Of a stretch of DNA of 64,000 nt, positions 48,877-60,918 are shown piece after piece. How positions within the stretch are numbered: the first letter of the stretch is position 1; each line of letters begins with the position of its first letter. The notes beneath the pieces were generated by a model. That model saw only the letters and a list, made by a program, of their open reading frames with translations, was not told the origin of the DNA and ran no database searches. The translations under genes and the position numbers were made by a program. The stretch lies in NCBI RefSeq assembly GCF_900100195.1, contig NZ_FNES01000005.1, positions 124,001 to 188,000 of the forward strand, given 5' to 3'. This stretch comes from Billgrantia gudaonensis (GTDB lineage Bacteria > Pseudomonadota > Gammaproteobacteria > Pseudomonadales > Halomonadaceae).

Positions 48877-49853
48877 TCGAAGATGGAATCCATCGACAGG
48901 CCCTGTTTTTCCAGCACCCGGCGCAGCTTCTTGAGCGCCTCGACCTGGATTTGACGCACCCGCTCGCGGGTCAGCCCGATCTCGTCGCCGACCTCCTCGA
49001 GCGTCGCTGCCTCGTGACCGCGCAGCCCGAAGCGGCGCACCACCACCTCCATCTGCTTTTCGGTCAGCTCGGCCAGCCAGTCGTCGACGTGCTGACGCAC
49101 GTCGACGTCGACCAGCGACGACTCCGGCCCCAGATCGTTGTCGTCGGCCAGCGTCTCGATCAGCGGTTTGTCGCTCTCGCCGCCCATGGGGTAGTCCACC
49201 GACGACACCCGCTCGTTGAGCCCCATCATCTTCTTGACGGTCTCCACGGGCTTGTCGAGGTAGTCGGCGATCTCCTCGGCGGTGGCCTCGTGGTCGAGCT
49301 TCTGGGTGAGCTCGCGGGCCGCACGCAGATAGATGTTGAGCTCTTTGACGACATGAATGGGCAGACGGATGGTGCGCGTCTGGTTCATCAGCGCCCGCTC
49401 GATGGTCTGACGAATCCACCAGGTGGCGTAGGTCGAGAAACGAAAGCCGCGCTCGGGGTCGAACTTCTCCACGGCGCGGATCAGCCCCAGGTTGCCCTCT
49501 TCGATCAGATCGAGCAGGGTCAGGCCACGGTTGAGGTAGCGGCGGGCGATCTTGACCACCAGCCGCAGATTGGACTCGATCATCCGCGAACGCCCAGCCG
49601 GGTCGCCCTGCTGGGCTAGGCGGCCGTAGTGGACCTCCTCCTCGGGCGTCAGCAGCGGCGAGAAGCCGATTTCGTTGAGGTAGATCTGGGTGGCATCCAG
49701 GCTATGGTGATACTGCCGGTCTTCACGGCTGAGGGCCTTCTCGAACGCCTGCTCGTCTGCTTCGGTATCGTCATCGACGGCAGCGTCCAGCTCATCGGTC
49801 TCCGCCGTGTCGTCGAGGTCCATGTCCTGAAGGTCGCGTTCCATCATGCTCAT
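48873..49853 (-). CDS. rpoS: RNA polymerase sigma factor RpoS
   Basis: 326 residues. Region 1.2 [20 protein letters not shown], region 2 [20 protein letters not shown], then [19 protein letters not shown], and region 4.2 [20 protein letters not shown]. The acidic N-terminal tail ([18 protein letters not shown]) is longer than in E. coli, a likely halophile trait. Stationary-phase and stress sigma factor. The start ATG at 49853 follows AGGGTAGCAACG. Placement after nlpD is standard; in E. coli the main rpoS promoter lies within nlpD, which is likely here as well. Confidence 0.95.
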   Translation of the reverse strand: MSMMERDLQDMDLDDTAETDELDAAVDDDTEADEQAFEKALSREDRQYHHSLDATQIYLNEIGFSPLLTPEEEVHYGRLAQQGDPAGRSRMIESNLRLVVKIARRYLNRGLTLLDLIEEGNLGLIRAVEKFDPERGFRFSTYATWWIRQTIERALMNQTRTIRLPIHVVKELNIYLRAARELTQKLDHEATAEEIADYLDKPVETVKKMMGLNERVSSVDYPMGGESDKPLIETLADDNDLGPESSLVDVDVRQHVDDWLAELTEKQMEVVVRRFGLRGHEAATLEEVGDEIGLTRERVRQIQVEALKKLRRVLEKQGLSMDSIFE

Positions 49854-49972
49854 CGTTGCTACCCTGTGGTTGCGCCAAGCAGGTGCCGTTGCGATCGGGG
49901 ATCCTTTCGGCACCCTCTGTTTGTTGTTATGTGATCCGCATCGACAAGTAAGGCCTCGGGAACACGGTCGGT

Positions 49973-51058
49973 CTACCGGGAAGGCAAGTATTCCAACGGG
50001 TCCTGAGGCTGGCCATCCTTGCGTACCTCGAAATGCAGCCTGACGCTCTCGGCGTCGCTGTCGCCCATGGTGGCGATGACATCGCCAGCGTCGACGACAT
50101 CGTTCTCCGACACCTGGAGCGAGTCATTGTGGGCATAGGCGCTCAGGTACTGGTCGTTGTGCTTGATGAGCACCAGGTTGCCGTAACCGCGAACTCCGCT
50201 ACCCGCATAGACCACGATACCCGGACCGGCCGCCTTGACAGATTGCCCCTTTTGTCCGGCGATATCAATGCCGGCAGTGATGCTGTCGCCCTCGCCATAG
50301 CGGCCGATGACGTCGCCTTCCACGGGCCACTGCCAGGGCACCTCTTCGACCGGCGTGTAGGTGCGGCTGGCGGCTTCCGAGGAGCGCTCGGGGGCACCTG
50401 CAACCTCGGTGCCGGCATCCGCTTGGGATGCTTCACCCTCCTCCGTGCGGCGCTCGTCTTCCTCGGAACTCGCCTCGGCTTCGGCCGGCTCGGCCTCTTG
50501 CGCAGCGGACTCCTCGTCATCCGCGCTCGACGCTTCTGGCTCTCGTTCCGCTTCGGTGTCGGACACGGGGTCTGCCGAGTCCTCGGCAGCCCGGTCGTCG
50601 ACCGACCCGGACTCGGCTGGAGCATCATCCTCCGGCTGATCGGACGAGCTACGGTTGCGGGCGATCGCCTCTTCATCGGGTAGCAGCCAGTCGGGATTGT
50701 CAGTTTCGGCCTCGCCGCCGCCCAGGGCCGTGGCGGTGGCCACGGCGCCATCCTCAACCTGCGCTGCCGATTCGCTGCCCGACGGTGCCTCCCCTTCCGG
50801 CTGCAGTCGCAGCCGTTGGCCCGGTTGGATGCGATAGGGCGGACCGATCTGGTTGAGCCGGGCCAGGTCGCGATAGTCCATGTCGTGGCGCCAGGCAATG
50901 CCGTAGAGGGTATCGCCGGCTTCAACGGTGTAGTGGGTATCCGGCGAGCTCTCGCGACTGGCGGAAAGGTCGCGAACCTGAGGCGAAGCCGATTCCTGCT
51001 GGGCAGCACAGCCGGTCATCGTCAGGGCAATGGCGGAAACGAGAAACAGCTTACGCAT
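49973..51058 (-). CDS. nlpD: LysM/M23 lipoprotein NlpD (amidase activator)
   Basis: 361 residues. Signal peptide with lipobox MTGC, LysM domain (about 43-90: [20 protein letters not shown]), a long acidic, Glu/Ser/Ala-rich linker (about 95-240), and an M23-like domain ending LHFEVRKDG. The first zinc His of active M23 enzymes is absent (AGIDIAG), so it is a non-catalytic EnvC/NlpD-type activator of AmiC, as in E. coli. The ATG at 51058 has AAGGAGG nine bases before it and overlaps the DUF368 stop by 8 nt. Confidence 0.93.
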   Translation of the reverse strand: MRKLFLVSAIALTMTGCAAQQESASPQVRDLSASRESSPDTHYTVEAGDTLYGIAWRHDMDYRDLARLNQIGPPYRIQPGQRLRLQPEGEAPSGSESAAQVEDGAVATATALGGGEAETDNPDWLLPDEEAIARNRSSSDQPEDDAPAESGSVDDRAAEDSADPVSDTEAEREPEASSADDEESAAQEAEPAEAEASSEEDERRTEEGEASQADAGTEVAGAPERSSEAASRTYTPVEEVPWQWPVEGDVIGRYGEGDSITAGIDIAGQKGQSVKAAGPGIVVYAGSGVRGYGNLVLIKHNDQYLSAYAHNDSLQVSENDVVDAGDVIATMGDSDAESVRLHFEVRKDGQPQDPLEYLPSR

Positions 51059-52040
51059 GGGAGCCATCCTCCTTGTCGGGCAGTCGCGAAGTACCGGGGG
51101 CGAGTCGGGGGCGGGCCGGCCCCGCTCCTTGCCAGTGACTGAGCATGAGCACCAGTGCAGCGCCCACCAGCATGGTGGCCAGCACCGGCCACAGCAAGCC
51201 GGATTCGCCGGTCAATACGGCATAGTCGCCGGGAGTGAGATAGCGGTAGTCGAGCGGAATCATCTGGCCCTGCGGGCCGAGCTGATAGCGCACCAGCTCG
51301 CGCCAAGGCCACAGCACCGGCAGCGAACCGACGATGAACCCCACCAGCAGCTGCAGGGTGGCGGTGTGATGACGATGCAGCAGCCAGGAGAGCAGCCGCG
51401 AGAAGCCGAACAGACCGATTGCGCAGCCCACCGCGAACAGGCCGAGCAGTTCCATATCGAAACCGCGAATGCCCTGCATCACGGTGCCGTAGAGGCCCAT
51501 GGTCAGCAGCAGGAAGCTGCCCGAGACACCCGGCAACAGCAGAGCGCTGATGGCGATGGCGCCCCCCGCGACCAGCACCAGCGACGGATTGCCCAGTTGG
51601 TTGACCCAGGGCATCAGCGACGGCAGCCCATGGGCCAGCACGAGTCCGGCGATGAGCGGCAGCAGGTGCCAGAACTTCCAGTCGGCGGGGTGGCGGCTCA
51701 CCACCAGCGCCGAGGCCGCCACCAGGCCGAAGAAGAAGCCGTTGAGCAGCAGCGGGTGATCCTCGAGGAGCCAGCCCACCAGGTGGGCCACGCTGAACAG
51801 GCTGACAGCGATGCCCGCCAGCAGCGGCAGCGCAAAGGCCAGGTTGAGGTATACGGCCAGGCCGACGATCCCACCCCGCCGCCAGGCGACGAAAGCGGCC
51901 GGACCGAACCGCTTGACGGTCTCGATCAGTTCCTCGTAGATGCCGGTCACGAAGGCGATGGTCCCGCCGGAGACACCGGGCACGGCATCCGCGGCACCCA
52001 TTCCGGCACCCTTGAGGAACACACTGACTTGACGGTTCAA
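51051..52040 (-). CDS. DUF368 polytopic membrane protein
   Basis: 329 residues from a TTG at 52040. The start is set by AAGGAG upstream and by a TTGA overlap with the pcm stop; the first ATG is 13 codons later and would cut the conserved start. MGAADAVPGVSGGTIAFVTG is the DUF368 signature and the protein has about eight or nine membrane segments. DUF368 proteins have been linked in recent work to undecaprenyl-phosphate translocation (PopT group), so a peptidoglycan carrier role is possible. It is an extra gene inside the usual pcm-nlpD pair. Confidence 0.9.
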   Translation of the reverse strand: MNRQVSVFLKGAGMGAADAVPGVSGGTIAFVTGIYEELIETVKRFGPAAFVAWRRGGIVGLAVYLNLAFALPLLAGIAVSLFSVAHLVGWLLEDHPLLLNGFFFGLVAASALVVSRHPADWKFWHLLPLIAGLVLAHGLPSLMPWVNQLGNPSLVLVAGGAIAISALLLPGVSGSFLLLTMGLYGTVMQGIRGFDMELLGLFAVGCAIGLFGFSRLLSWLLHRHHTATLQLLVGFIVGSLPVLWPWRELVRYQLGPQGQMIPLDYRYLTPGDYAVLTGESGLLWPVLATMLVGAALVLMLSHWQGAGPARPRLAPGTSRLPDKEDGSHA

Positions 52041-52717
52041 CGAATCACTCCTTGCAGCAGCGGCACGAAACGGACTTTCTCCAGCCGCTGGACTTCGAAC
52101 GCCTCGCCACGGCGACGTACCCGGGTCAACCACTGGGCCCCTTTGGCATCGGCCAGCGGCAAGATCATCACCCCCTCTTCATCGAGCTGAGCGAGCAGCG
52201 GCTCGGGCAGCTCGCCGGCGCAGGCGGTGAGCAGGATGACATCGAACGGCGCCGCATCCTGCCAGCCGTGCCCGCCGTCGGAAAGTCGCAGGTGGACGTT
52301 GCGAACCTCGAGCAGGCGCAGACGCGCTGCGGCACGGTGATGCAGGGCATTGATTCGCTCCACGGACCAGAGTTCCGGTATCAAGCGTGCCAGAATCAAC
52401 GTCTGGTAGCCCGAGCCGGTGCCGATCTCCAGCACCCGACGGGGGGTCTCGCGCAGTACCAGCTCGGTCATGCGCGCCACGATCCACGGCTGCGAAAGCG
52501 TCTGGCCGTGACCGATGGGCAGCGACGTATCTTCGTAGGCGCGATGGGCGAGCGCCTCGTCGAGGAACAGATGTCGCGGCTCCCGCGCCAGGGTCTCCAG
52601 CACCCGCGGATCGGCGATGCCCTGCTTCGCCAGGCGTTCTGCCATGCGGTTGCGCGTGCGCTGCGAGGTCATGCCGACCCCGCGCAGGCGTTCGGCGAGA
52701 CCTTCAGGTGAGTGCAT
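52037..52717 (-). CDS. pcm: Protein-L-isoaspartate O-methyltransferase
   Basis: 226 residues. Repairs isoaspartyl damage. SAM motif [17 protein letters not shown], the preceding [19 protein letters not shown], and [18 protein letters not shown] are PCMT hallmarks. It is somewhat longer at the N-terminus than E. coli Pcm (208). It overlaps surE by 14 nt, and DUF368 starts within its stop codon. Confidence 0.96.
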   Translation of the reverse strand: MHSPEGLAERLRGVGMTSQRTRNRMAERLAKQGIADPRVLETLAREPRHLFLDEALAHRAYEDTSLPIGHGQTLSQPWIVARMTELVLRETPRRVLEIGTGSGYQTLILARLIPELWSVERINALHHRAAARLRLLEVRNVHLRLSDGGHGWQDAAPFDVILLTACAGELPEPLLAQLDEEGVMILPLADAKGAQWLTRVRRRGEAFEVQRLEKVRFVPLLQGVIR

Positions 52718-53450
52718 TCAGCCAGTCCCGTACGTCATCGAGGGCGGAATGCCGCGTCAGGTCGAGCTGCAACGGCGTGATGGAGACAAAGCCCGCCTCC
52801 ACAGCGGCAAAATCGGTATCCGGCCCGTCGTCGGCATTCTCGCCAGCAGCGGCGATCCAGTAGCGCCGCCGGCCCCGCGGGTCGCACACTTCCATGGGCC
52901 GCTCGGCCGGGCCGCGATAACCGAGGCGAGTGACGCGCACCCCGCGCAGTTCGTCCCACGGCAGGTCCGGCACGTTGACGTTGAGCAGGCTGCGCGGCGG
53001 CAGCGACAGCTGATCGGCGATGCCCACCAGGCTGGCGGCGACCCGCCCGGCGGTATCGAAGTGACGCTCGCCGGCCAGCGACATGGCGATCGCCGACATG
53101 CCGAGATTGCGCCCCTCCATGGCCGCGGCCACGGTGCCCGAGTAGAGCACGTCGTCACCCAGGTTGCTGCCGTGATTGATCCCCGAGATGACCAGATCGG
53201 GTCTTTCGTCCCACACGCCGTTGACCCCCAGGTAGACGCAATCCGCCGGCGTGCCGTCCACGCAGTAGAAGCCGCTCTCCAGAGCGGTGAGCGACAGCGG
53301 CCGTGACAGGGTCAGGGAGTTGCTGGCCCCGCTGCGATCGCGGTCGGGGGCCACCACGCGCAGCCGCGCATGAGGCGTCAGGGCATCGTGGAGCGCGCGC
53401 AGCCCGGGGGCGTGCACGCCATCGTCGTTGGAAAGCAGCAGTCGGCGCAT
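52704..53450 (-). CDS. surE: 5'/3'-nucleotidase SurE
   Basis: 248 residues from the ATG at 53450 (GAGGAG ending 5 nt before it); a GTG four codons earlier is possible. [14 protein letters not shown] gives the Asp/Asp metal site, and [22 protein letters not shown] the rest. Survival-protein nucleotidase acting on nucleoside monophosphates. Overlaps pcm; in the ftsB-to-rpoS block. Confidence 0.96.
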   Translation of the reverse strand: MRRLLLSNDDGVHAPGLRALHDALTPHARLRVVAPDRDRSGASNSLTLSRPLSLTALESGFYCVDGTPADCVYLGVNGVWDERPDLVISGINHGSNLGDDVLYSGTVAAAMEGRNLGMSAIAMSLAGERHFDTAGRVAASLVGIADQLSLPPRSLLNVNVPDLPWDELRGVRVTRLGYRGPAERPMEVCDPRGRRRYWIAAAGENADDGPDTDFAAVEAGFVSITPLQLDLTRHSALDDVRDWLNALT

Positions 53451-53458
53451 GGGTCTCC

Positions 53459-54562
53459 TCACTGGCCCTTCTCGGGCGTCTCGAAAGTCAGGCTCGGATG
53501 ATCGATCAACTCACGTAGCACGGCCGTGGCGAAGCTGCCCCGCGGCAGGCGAAAATCGAGACGCACCCGCCCGTCCTCGCGGATCAACGCCGGTTCGCCA
53601 AGGCGCACGCGCAGCGGGCGGCGTGCCAAGCGCACACCGGCCCGCTCGAGACCGGCACACAAGGCTGGATGACGTGCCGTCAGCCACGCTTCGTACTCCC
53701 TGGCCGCTTTCGTGGCGAGACTGTCCCCGCTGCCCCACAACACGCCACCGGGATGCAGATCGAGCCGCGCCGCTCGTTCGGCGAGGTCGGCGTCGGGCGA
53801 TTCCACGACGAACTGACTCGCCGTGCCATCGAGCACCGCCACGTCGCCCGGCACCAGCCGATCCCAGCTGCCCTCACCTTGCCGGATCGCCAACAGCTCG
53901 TTGAACAGGAAGCTGCGAGTCGTGGAAAGCAGCATGCCGTGGCGATCGTCGCGCTTGCGCCAGCCGCGCGCCAGCAGGGCCTCGGCGCGTGCCAGGTTGC
54001 GTCCGCCGGCGCCGAAGCGTTGTGGGCCGAAAGCGTTGGGCACACCGCGGGCGCACAGCCGCTCCCAGCGTGCGACCAACCGCGAATCGTCGGCGGCCGC
54101 TCCACCCACCACCAGGCTGAAGCGATTGGCCCGATGCACGCCTCGTTTGAGCTTGCGCGGATGGCGCGCCTGGGACAAGACACGAACGCCACGCGCAGCC
54201 AACGCCTCGTCAAGCCCCTCCGGGGCGTCTCGACCCGGCAGGTGTGCCGAGAGCCATTGGCGGGTCACGGCAAAGCGATCCTTCATGCCGGAATAGCCAA
54301 TGGCGCGGACCGGCAGGTCGCAGATGCGCGCCAGCTCGCGCACCATGTCGAGGGTGGCGAGACGCGGCGTCTCGACCCACAGCCAGAGGTGCTCGCCCTG
54401 TCCTTCCGGAGCGAAGTCGAGACACTCCTCGACCAGGAAGTCCTCCGGACTGGTGCGATACTCACCGGCGGGTGGCGGGCCGAATTCGGCGTCCAGCGCG
54501 CGAGGCCAGACGGGAGGCCACGGCGCTCCCTCGCGCGGCGGTCCGGGTTGCGACTCGCTCAC
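53459..54562 (-). CDS. truD: tRNA pseudouridine synthase TruD
   Basis: 367 residues from a GTG start at 54562 that overlaps the ispF stop as GTGA; no ATG is nearby in the right place. The catalytic Asp is in [17 protein letters not shown], with [19 protein letters not shown] and a TRUD insertion domain. Makes pseudouridine 13 in tRNA-Glu. The surE start lies 8 nt beyond its stop. Confidence 0.95.
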   Translation of the reverse strand: MSESQPGPPREGAPWPPVWPRALDAEFGPPPAGEYRTSPEDFLVEECLDFAPEGQGEHLWLWVETPRLATLDMVRELARICDLPVRAIGYSGMKDRFAVTRQWLSAHLPGRDAPEGLDEALAARGVRVLSQARHPRKLKRGVHRANRFSLVVGGAAADDSRLVARWERLCARGVPNAFGPQRFGAGGRNLARAEALLARGWRKRDDRHGMLLSTTRSFLFNELLAIRQGEGSWDRLVPGDVAVLDGTASQFVVESPDADLAERAARLDLHPGGVLWGSGDSLATKAAREYEAWLTARHPALCAGLERAGVRLARRPLRVRLGEPALIREDGRVRLDFRLPRGSFATAVLRELIDHPSLTFETPEKGQ

Positions 54563-55062
54563 CGGCGCACCTCCGCCGCCTCGACGACGCGCGACTCCAG
54601 CAGCACCACCGCCTCGGCGGCGATGCCTTCGCCGCGGCCGGTGAAACCCAGCCGCTCGCTGGTGGTGGCCTTGACGTTGACGGCATCTTTCCCGACACCG
54701 AGGTCTGCAGCGAGGCACTCCTGCATGGCGGCGACATGGGGGGCGAGCTTGGGGGCCTGAGCGATGACGGTGGCATCGAGGTTGCCGACCCGGTAGCCGG
54801 CATCGCGGACCAGCGCCACCACCCGGCGCAGCAGCGCACGGCTGTCGGCCCCGGCCCACGTCGGATCGGCATCGGGAAAGTGACGACCGATATCGCCCAA
54901 CGCACAGGCGCCGAGCAGCGCATCGCAAACGGCATGCAGCAACACGTCGCCATCGGAGTGGGCAACGAAGCCGCGTGCGAAAGGAATGGCGACGCCACCG
55001 ATCATCAGGTGGTCGCCGTCGCCGAAGCGATGTACGTCGAAGCCGTGGCCGATGCGCAGCAT
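54559..55062 (-). CDS. ispF: 2-C-methyl-D-erythritol 2,4-cyclodiphosphate synthase
   Basis: 167 residues. MEP isoprenoid pathway. [12 protein letters not shown] gives the zinc ligands D9 and H11; [19 protein letters not shown] holds the third His. [13 protein letters not shown] and the C-terminal [19 protein letters not shown] are complete. It is next to ispD and coupled to truD. Confidence 0.97.
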   Translation of the reverse strand: MLRIGHGFDVHRFGDGDHLMIGGVAIPFARGFVAHSDGDVLLHAVCDALLGACALGDIGRHFPDADPTWAGADSRALLRRVVALVRDAGYRVGNLDATVIAQAPKLAPHVAAMQECLAADLGVGKDAVNVKATTSERLGFTGRGEGIAAEAVVLLESRVVEAAEVRR

Positions 55063-55063
55063 C

Positions 55064-55801
55064 TCAGGGCGTCTCCTTGGCAGTCGGTTCCCCGGCGGTC
55101 GGCGCCTCGCCCCACTGGGCGGCGAGAATCCGTTCGGCCAGCGCCAGGTCCTCGGGATGTGTGATCTTGAGATTGTCACGCCGCCCGCACACCAGGCGAG
55201 GCGACAGGCCCAGAGCCTCGATGGCCGACGCCTCGTCGGTCACCGCCATGTCCCGCTCGCAGGCCGCGGCGAGGGCACGGCGCAGCAGGCCGTAGCGAAA
55301 GCCCTGGGGAGTCAGCGCGTGCCACAGACCGCTGCGCGATTCGGTGGCGGCGACCCGGCCGGTGCCATCATCGCGCTTCATGGTGTCAGCCACCGGCGCG
55401 GCGAGCAGCCCGCCCACCGGCTCGTCGACGAGACAGGCATGCAGTCGGTGAAGATCCGCCACGCTGACGCAAGGGCGAGCCACGTCGTGCACCAGCACCA
55501 GATCGTCCTGGCGCGCCTCGGCGCCGATGGCGGCCAGGGCATTGGCCACGGAATCGGCACGCTGCGTTCCACCGTCGACCCGCCGCCAGTCGGCGAAGGG
55601 CACCCAGGCCGAGTCGAAGTCGCTGTCCGCGGAATCCAGGCACAGTACCAGCCGCGCGCCGGGAAAGGCCGCATGCAGCCGCGCCAGGGTATGTACCATC
55701 AACGGCCGGCCGGCCAGCTCGAGGTACTGCTTGGGGCGCTCGGCGCCCATGCGCCGTCCGCGCCCAGCCGCCGGCACCACTAGCCATAGGCGCTCACTCA
55801 T
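55064..55801 (-). CDS. ispD: 2-C-methyl-D-erythritol 4-phosphate cytidylyltransferase
   Basis: 245 residues. The CTP-binding loop [18 protein letters not shown] is intact, with [10 protein letters not shown] and [11 protein letters not shown] in the family positions. It makes CDP-ME in the MEP pathway. It overlaps ftsB by 8 nt and ends 1 nt before ispF. Confidence 0.96.
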   Translation of the reverse strand: MSERLWLVVPAAGRGRRMGAERPKQYLELAGRPLMVHTLARLHAAFPGARLVLCLDSADSDFDSAWVPFADWRRVDGGTQRADSVANALAAIGAEARQDDLVLVHDVARPCVSVADLHRLHACLVDEPVGGLLAAPVADTMKRDDGTGRVAATESRSGLWHALTPQGFRYGLLRRALAAACERDMAVTDEASAIEALGLSPRLVCGRRDNLKITHPEDLALAERILAAQWGEAPTAGEPTAKETP

Positions 55802-56150
55802 CGGATGCTCCCGACGCCCTGGGCGCCTCCTCCATCAGCGCCGTGGCGTGCCGCTCCAGGGCGTCGGTCTGCACGGCCACTCCCGGCACCCAGTAGAAGC
55901 GCTCGTCGCGGCGCACCATGCCGATGTCGCTGCGGGCCCGCTCCTCGATGGCATCCAGCCCGGTCTTGAGGTCGACCACTTCGGCGGCGAGCCGCTCGTT
56001 GCGAGCGCGCAGCGGCTCGTTCTCGGCGTCCAGCGTCTCGACGCGCTCACGGATCTGACTCAGCTCGCGAAGGCCTCCATCGCCCAGCCACAGGCGGTAC
56101 TGCAGCACGGTGAGCAGCAGCGCGAGCGCTATGGCCAACCACTTGAGCAT
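55794..56150 (-). CDS. ftsB: Cell division protein FtsB
   Basis: 118 residues. A membrane segment at residues 3-20 (KWLAIALALLLTVLQYRLW) followed by a coiled coil (about 28-70, LRELSQIRERVETLDAENE). ARSDIGMVRRDERFYWV is the FtsB/DivIC-like C-terminus. It joins FtsL and FtsQ in the divisome. It heads the leftward ispD-ispF-truD-surE-pcm block, with no eno immediately upstream, which is where eno lies in many relatives. Confidence 0.93.
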   Translation of the reverse strand: MLKWLAIALALLLTVLQYRLWLGDGGLRELSQIRERVETLDAENEPLRARNERLAAEVVDLKTGLDAIEERARSDIGMVRRDERFYWVPGVAVQTDALERHATALMEEAPRASGASDE

Positions 56151-56206
56151 CGAGCCTTCCTCGGCAGGTTAAACGGCCGTCATTATGCCAGCTTCACGTG
56201 CCTCGC

Positions 56207-57340
56207 TCACGCCTTGAATGGCAGCGCCCGCTCGGCGGCCCGACAGTAGGCCGCGACGTGGTCACGCTCCTCGCTGCAGAAGCGAGCCACTGCATCGCGG
56301 AAGGCGGGATCGGCGATGTGGTGTAGCGAACGCAGCCGCCTCGGCGCGAAGCCGCGCGTCACCTTGTGCTCGCCCTGGGTGCCGGGGTCGAAGGTGGTCA
56401 GTCCGCGCTCGAGACAATGCTCGATACCCTGGTAATAACACGCCTCGAAGTGCAGGCAGTCGGCCACGACTTCGCTCCCCCAGTAGCGGCCATAGAGGGT
56501 GCGCTCGCCCTGCAGGCAGAGTGCCGCGGCCACCGGCCGACCGTCGAGGCGCGCCTGGACGAGCACCAGCGAGTCGGGCATGGCAGCATGCAGGCGGCGG
56601 AAGAAGTCCAGATTGAGATAGCCGTGGCGCCCACGTTCCAGGTAGGTGATCTCATAGCAGCGATAGAAATGTTCGAGCGCGGGTACGTCGACCGCCTCTC
56701 CCGTCAGGCGATGCAGGGTGAGGCCCTGCTCGGCGATTCGCCGCCGTTCGCGGCGAATCGCCTTGCGCCGCTTCGAGGTCATGCTCCCCAGGAAGCCCTC
56801 GAAGTCGCCGTAACCGGCATCGCGCCACTGGAACTGCACCCCGTAACGCACCAGCAGCTCGGGACGGGCGGCGAGCCAGGCATCCACCTCGGCATCCTCG
56901 GCGAACAGCAGATGCCAACTGGAGAGGTCGCCCTTCTCCCATGCTGCAGCCAGCGTCTCGCGGGCGATACGGGGGTCGACGCCCGACGCCAGGGCCAAGC
57001 GCGGCCCGGGCACCGGGCTGAAGGGAATGGCGGTGAGCCCCTTGGGGTAGTAGTTTCCGCCGGCACGCTCCCAGGCATCGGCCCAGGCCCAGTCGAACAC
57101 GTACTCGCCGAAGGAGTGATGCTTGAGGTAATGCGGCATCGCGCCGACCAAGGCGTCGCCCTGCCACAGCGTCAGGTGGCGCGGCACCCAGCCGGTGGCC
57201 GCGCTAACCGCCCCGCTCGCCTCCAGAGCGTGCAGGAACTCGTGACGCAGGAAAGGGTGGTCGTCGCCGACCAGGGCATTCCACGCCGCCGCCGATACCG
57301 CCTCGATGGCGGGCAACTCCTTGAGGACCAGTTCGGACAT
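56207..57340 (-). CDS. GNAT superfamily (DUF482/FemAB-like) acyltransferase
   Basis: 377 residues from the ATG at 57340 (CAGGAGAGCCC upstream). It has the DUF482 pattern: HPFLRHEFLHALEASGAV near the start, FGEYVFDWAWADAWERAGG, then MTSKRRKAIRRERRR and CLEFACYYQGIEH-like HFEACYYQGIEHCLERG, ending FDPGTQGEHKVTRGFAPRR. This large GNAT-related family has no settled substrate. It is upstream of ftsB with a 56-bp gap and divergent from the aldehyde dehydrogenase. Confidence 0.88.
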   Translation of the reverse strand: MSELVLKELPAIEAVSAAAWNALVGDDHPFLRHEFLHALEASGAVSAATGWVPRHLTLWQGDALVGAMPHYLKHHSFGEYVFDWAWADAWERAGGNYYPKGLTAIPFSPVPGPRLALASGVDPRIARETLAAAWEKGDLSSWHLLFAEDAEVDAWLAARPELLVRYGVQFQWRDAGYGDFEGFLGSMTSKRRKAIRRERRRIAEQGLTLHRLTGEAVDVPALEHFYRCYEITYLERGRHGYLNLDFFRRLHAAMPDSLVLVQARLDGRPVAAALCLQGERTLYGRYWGSEVVADCLHFEACYYQGIEHCLERGLTTFDPGTQGEHKVTRGFAPRRLRSLHHIADPAFRDAVARFCSEERDHVAAYCRAAERALPFKA

Positions 57341-57447
57341 GGGCTCTCCTGCGCAACGGTGTGCGGCTGACAAGCGACCGACAAACGGCCTACATTGTGC
57401 CCAGGCTCACCCCACTCCTACCATCACCGTCACACAGGGAGACGTGA

Positions 57448-58842
57448 ATGGCCGATGCCCGCCATCCCGAGGCGCGCTTCGCGGCACAGCGCCTGGCCTT
57501 CCGTAGCGAACCGTACCCCACGCTGGCCACACGCCGCGACCGCCTGAACCGCCTGGCGGAGATGACTCACCGCCATCGCGAGGAGATCGCCCAGGCGATC
57601 TGCCAGGACTTCGGCCATCGTGCCGAAGCCGAGACGCGGCTGGCCGAGATCGCCACGCTGCACCAAGCGGTGGCTCACGCTCGCCGACATCTCAAGCGCT
57701 GGATGAAGCCGCGCCGGGTGGACGTGCCCTGGCGACTCGTGCCGGCTCGCGCCCGAGTCTTTCCGCAGCCGCTGGGCGTGGTGGGCATCATCGCTCCCGG
57801 CAACTACCCCTGGAACCTGGCGCTACTGCCCGCGGTAGACGCTCTGGCCGCCGGCAACCGAGTGATGATCAAGCCCAGCGAGCACACCCCCACCACCAGC
57901 CGACTGATGGCGGCTCTCGCCGAGCGCTATTTCGGCGCCGACGAACTCTGCGTGATCGACGGCGACATCGCAACCGCTCGTGCCTTCTCAGCACTCCCCT
58001 TCGATCACCTGCTGTTCACCGGCAGCGCCGCCACCGGACGCAAGGTAGCACGCAGCGCCGCCGCCAATCTGACGCCCGTCACCCTGGAACTGGGCGGCAA
58101 GACGCCGGCACTGGTATGCGCCGACGCCGACCTGGACAAGGCGGCCGAGCGTATCGCCTTCGGCAAGTGGCTCAACGCCGGCCAGACCTGCATCGCCCCC
58201 GACTACGTACTGGTCGACCAGCCGCATCTCGGAGCTCTCGTGACGGCACTGGAGCGCACGGTAGAACGCTTCTACCGCGAAGGGACGGCCAGCGACGACT
58301 ACAGTGCCATCCTCGGCGATTCGCAGCGCGAGCGACTGGCTGCCATGCTGGAAGAGGCTCGGGACCACGGCTGTCGGGTCATCCCGCTAGGCGAGACGCA
58401 GAAACTGCGCGAGGGCACCAAGCTGCCCCCCACCCTGGTGCTCGAACCGACGGCCGGCCTTCGGCTGATGCGCGAGGAAATCTTCGGTCCCTGGCTGCCG
58501 ATCATCGGCGTGGACGATCTCGACACGGCGCTGACGTTCATCACCGAGCGGCCGCGACCGCTGGCGCTCTACGCCTTCACCGACGATGCTGGAGTGCGCC
58601 AGCGGCTGCTGACCGAAACCCACTCCGGCGGCGTGGTGTTCAACGACACCTTGTGGCACAACGCCGTGCCGGCGCTGCCCTTCGGCGGCGTCGGCGAAAG
58701 CGGAATGGGCGCCTATCACGGCGAGGCCGGTTTTCGCCGCTTCAGCCACGAGCGCAGCGTCTTCGCTCAGGCTCGCCGCAATCCCGTCGGGCTGCTCAAT
58801 CCACCGTATCGACACTGGCTGCTGAGAATGCTGGGCTTGTGA
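57448..58842 (+). CDS. Aldehyde dehydrogenase, coniferyl aldehyde dehydrogenase-like
   Basis: 464 residues, the short class-3-like ALDH. Catalytic C248 in NAGQTCIAPDY, E214 in TLELGGKTPAL, and the NAD site VVGIIAPGNYPWNLALLP. The C-terminal end (PVGLLNPPYRHWLLRMLGL) looks membrane-associated, as in class 3 enzymes. It could oxidise coniferyl, fatty or other aldehydes; the name reflects similarity only. It precedes edd by 102 bp. Confidence 0.92.
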   Translation: MADARHPEARFAAQRLAFRSEPYPTLATRRDRLNRLAEMTHRHREEIAQAICQDFGHRAEAETRLAEIATLHQAVAHARRHLKRWMKPRRVDVPWRLVPARARVFPQPLGVVGIIAPGNYPWNLALLPAVDALAAGNRVMIKPSEHTPTTSRLMAALAERYFGADELCVIDGDIATARAFSALPFDHLLFTGSAATGRKVARSAAANLTPVTLELGGKTPALVCADADLDKAAERIAFGKWLNAGQTCIAPDYVLVDQPHLGALVTALERTVERFYREGTASDDYSAILGDSQRERLAAMLEEARDHGCRVIPLGETQKLREGTKLPPTLVLEPTAGLRLMREEIFGPWLPIIGVDDLDTALTFITERPRPLALYAFTDDAGVRQRLLTETHSGGVVFNDTLWHNAVPALPFGGVGESGMGAYHGEAGFRRFSHERSVFAQARRNPVGLLNPPYRHWLLRMLGL

Positions 58843-58944
58843 TGTCATAAAACTACAAAAATGCCCGTCATGCCGCTAGGATGGGCAAACTTCTGCGGCA
58901 ATATTTGGTAAAATTACCAAACACTCGAACCTCCGAGGTGCACC
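58843..58944 (+). promoter_or_regulatory. edd upstream region
   Basis: AT-rich gap before edd, containing the palindrome at 58904-58921. A weak TGCCC/GGGCA hairpin (58862-58885) could be the end of the aldehyde dehydrogenase message. The promoter of the sugar operon most likely lies here. Confidence 0.55.
58904..58921. promoter_or_regulatory. Operator-like palindrome before edd
   Basis: TTTGGTAAAATTACCAAA has perfect 8-bp arms around a 2-bp centre, 24 bp before the edd start. Its GTAA-N2-TTAC core resembles HexR sites (GTAA and TTAC around an A/T centre), and edd is a typical HexR target in gammaproteobacteria. No hexR gene is in the window. Confidence 0.5.
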
Positions 58945-60830
<1,886 letters not shown>

Positions 60831-60831
<1 letters not shown>

Positions 60832-60911
60832 TGACCCGCCCGGTCCTGATCGGTGGTGACTATCGAGAGCGGGGGACCAAGCCCTGCATCCGCGAATGCC
60901 TGAAGACATGA
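60831..60911 (+). CDS. 26-codon reading frame between edd and glk, mimicking the Glk N-terminus
   Basis: The ATG at 60831 overlaps the edd stop (TGATG). The frame reads [10 protein letters not shown] and then diverges, ending with TGA at 60909-60911, just before the true glk start at 60919 (MTRPALIGD). It may be a partial duplication of the glk start or a coupled leader peptide. No other support that it is expressed. Confidence 0.4.
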
Positions 60912-60918
60912 GTTGACG

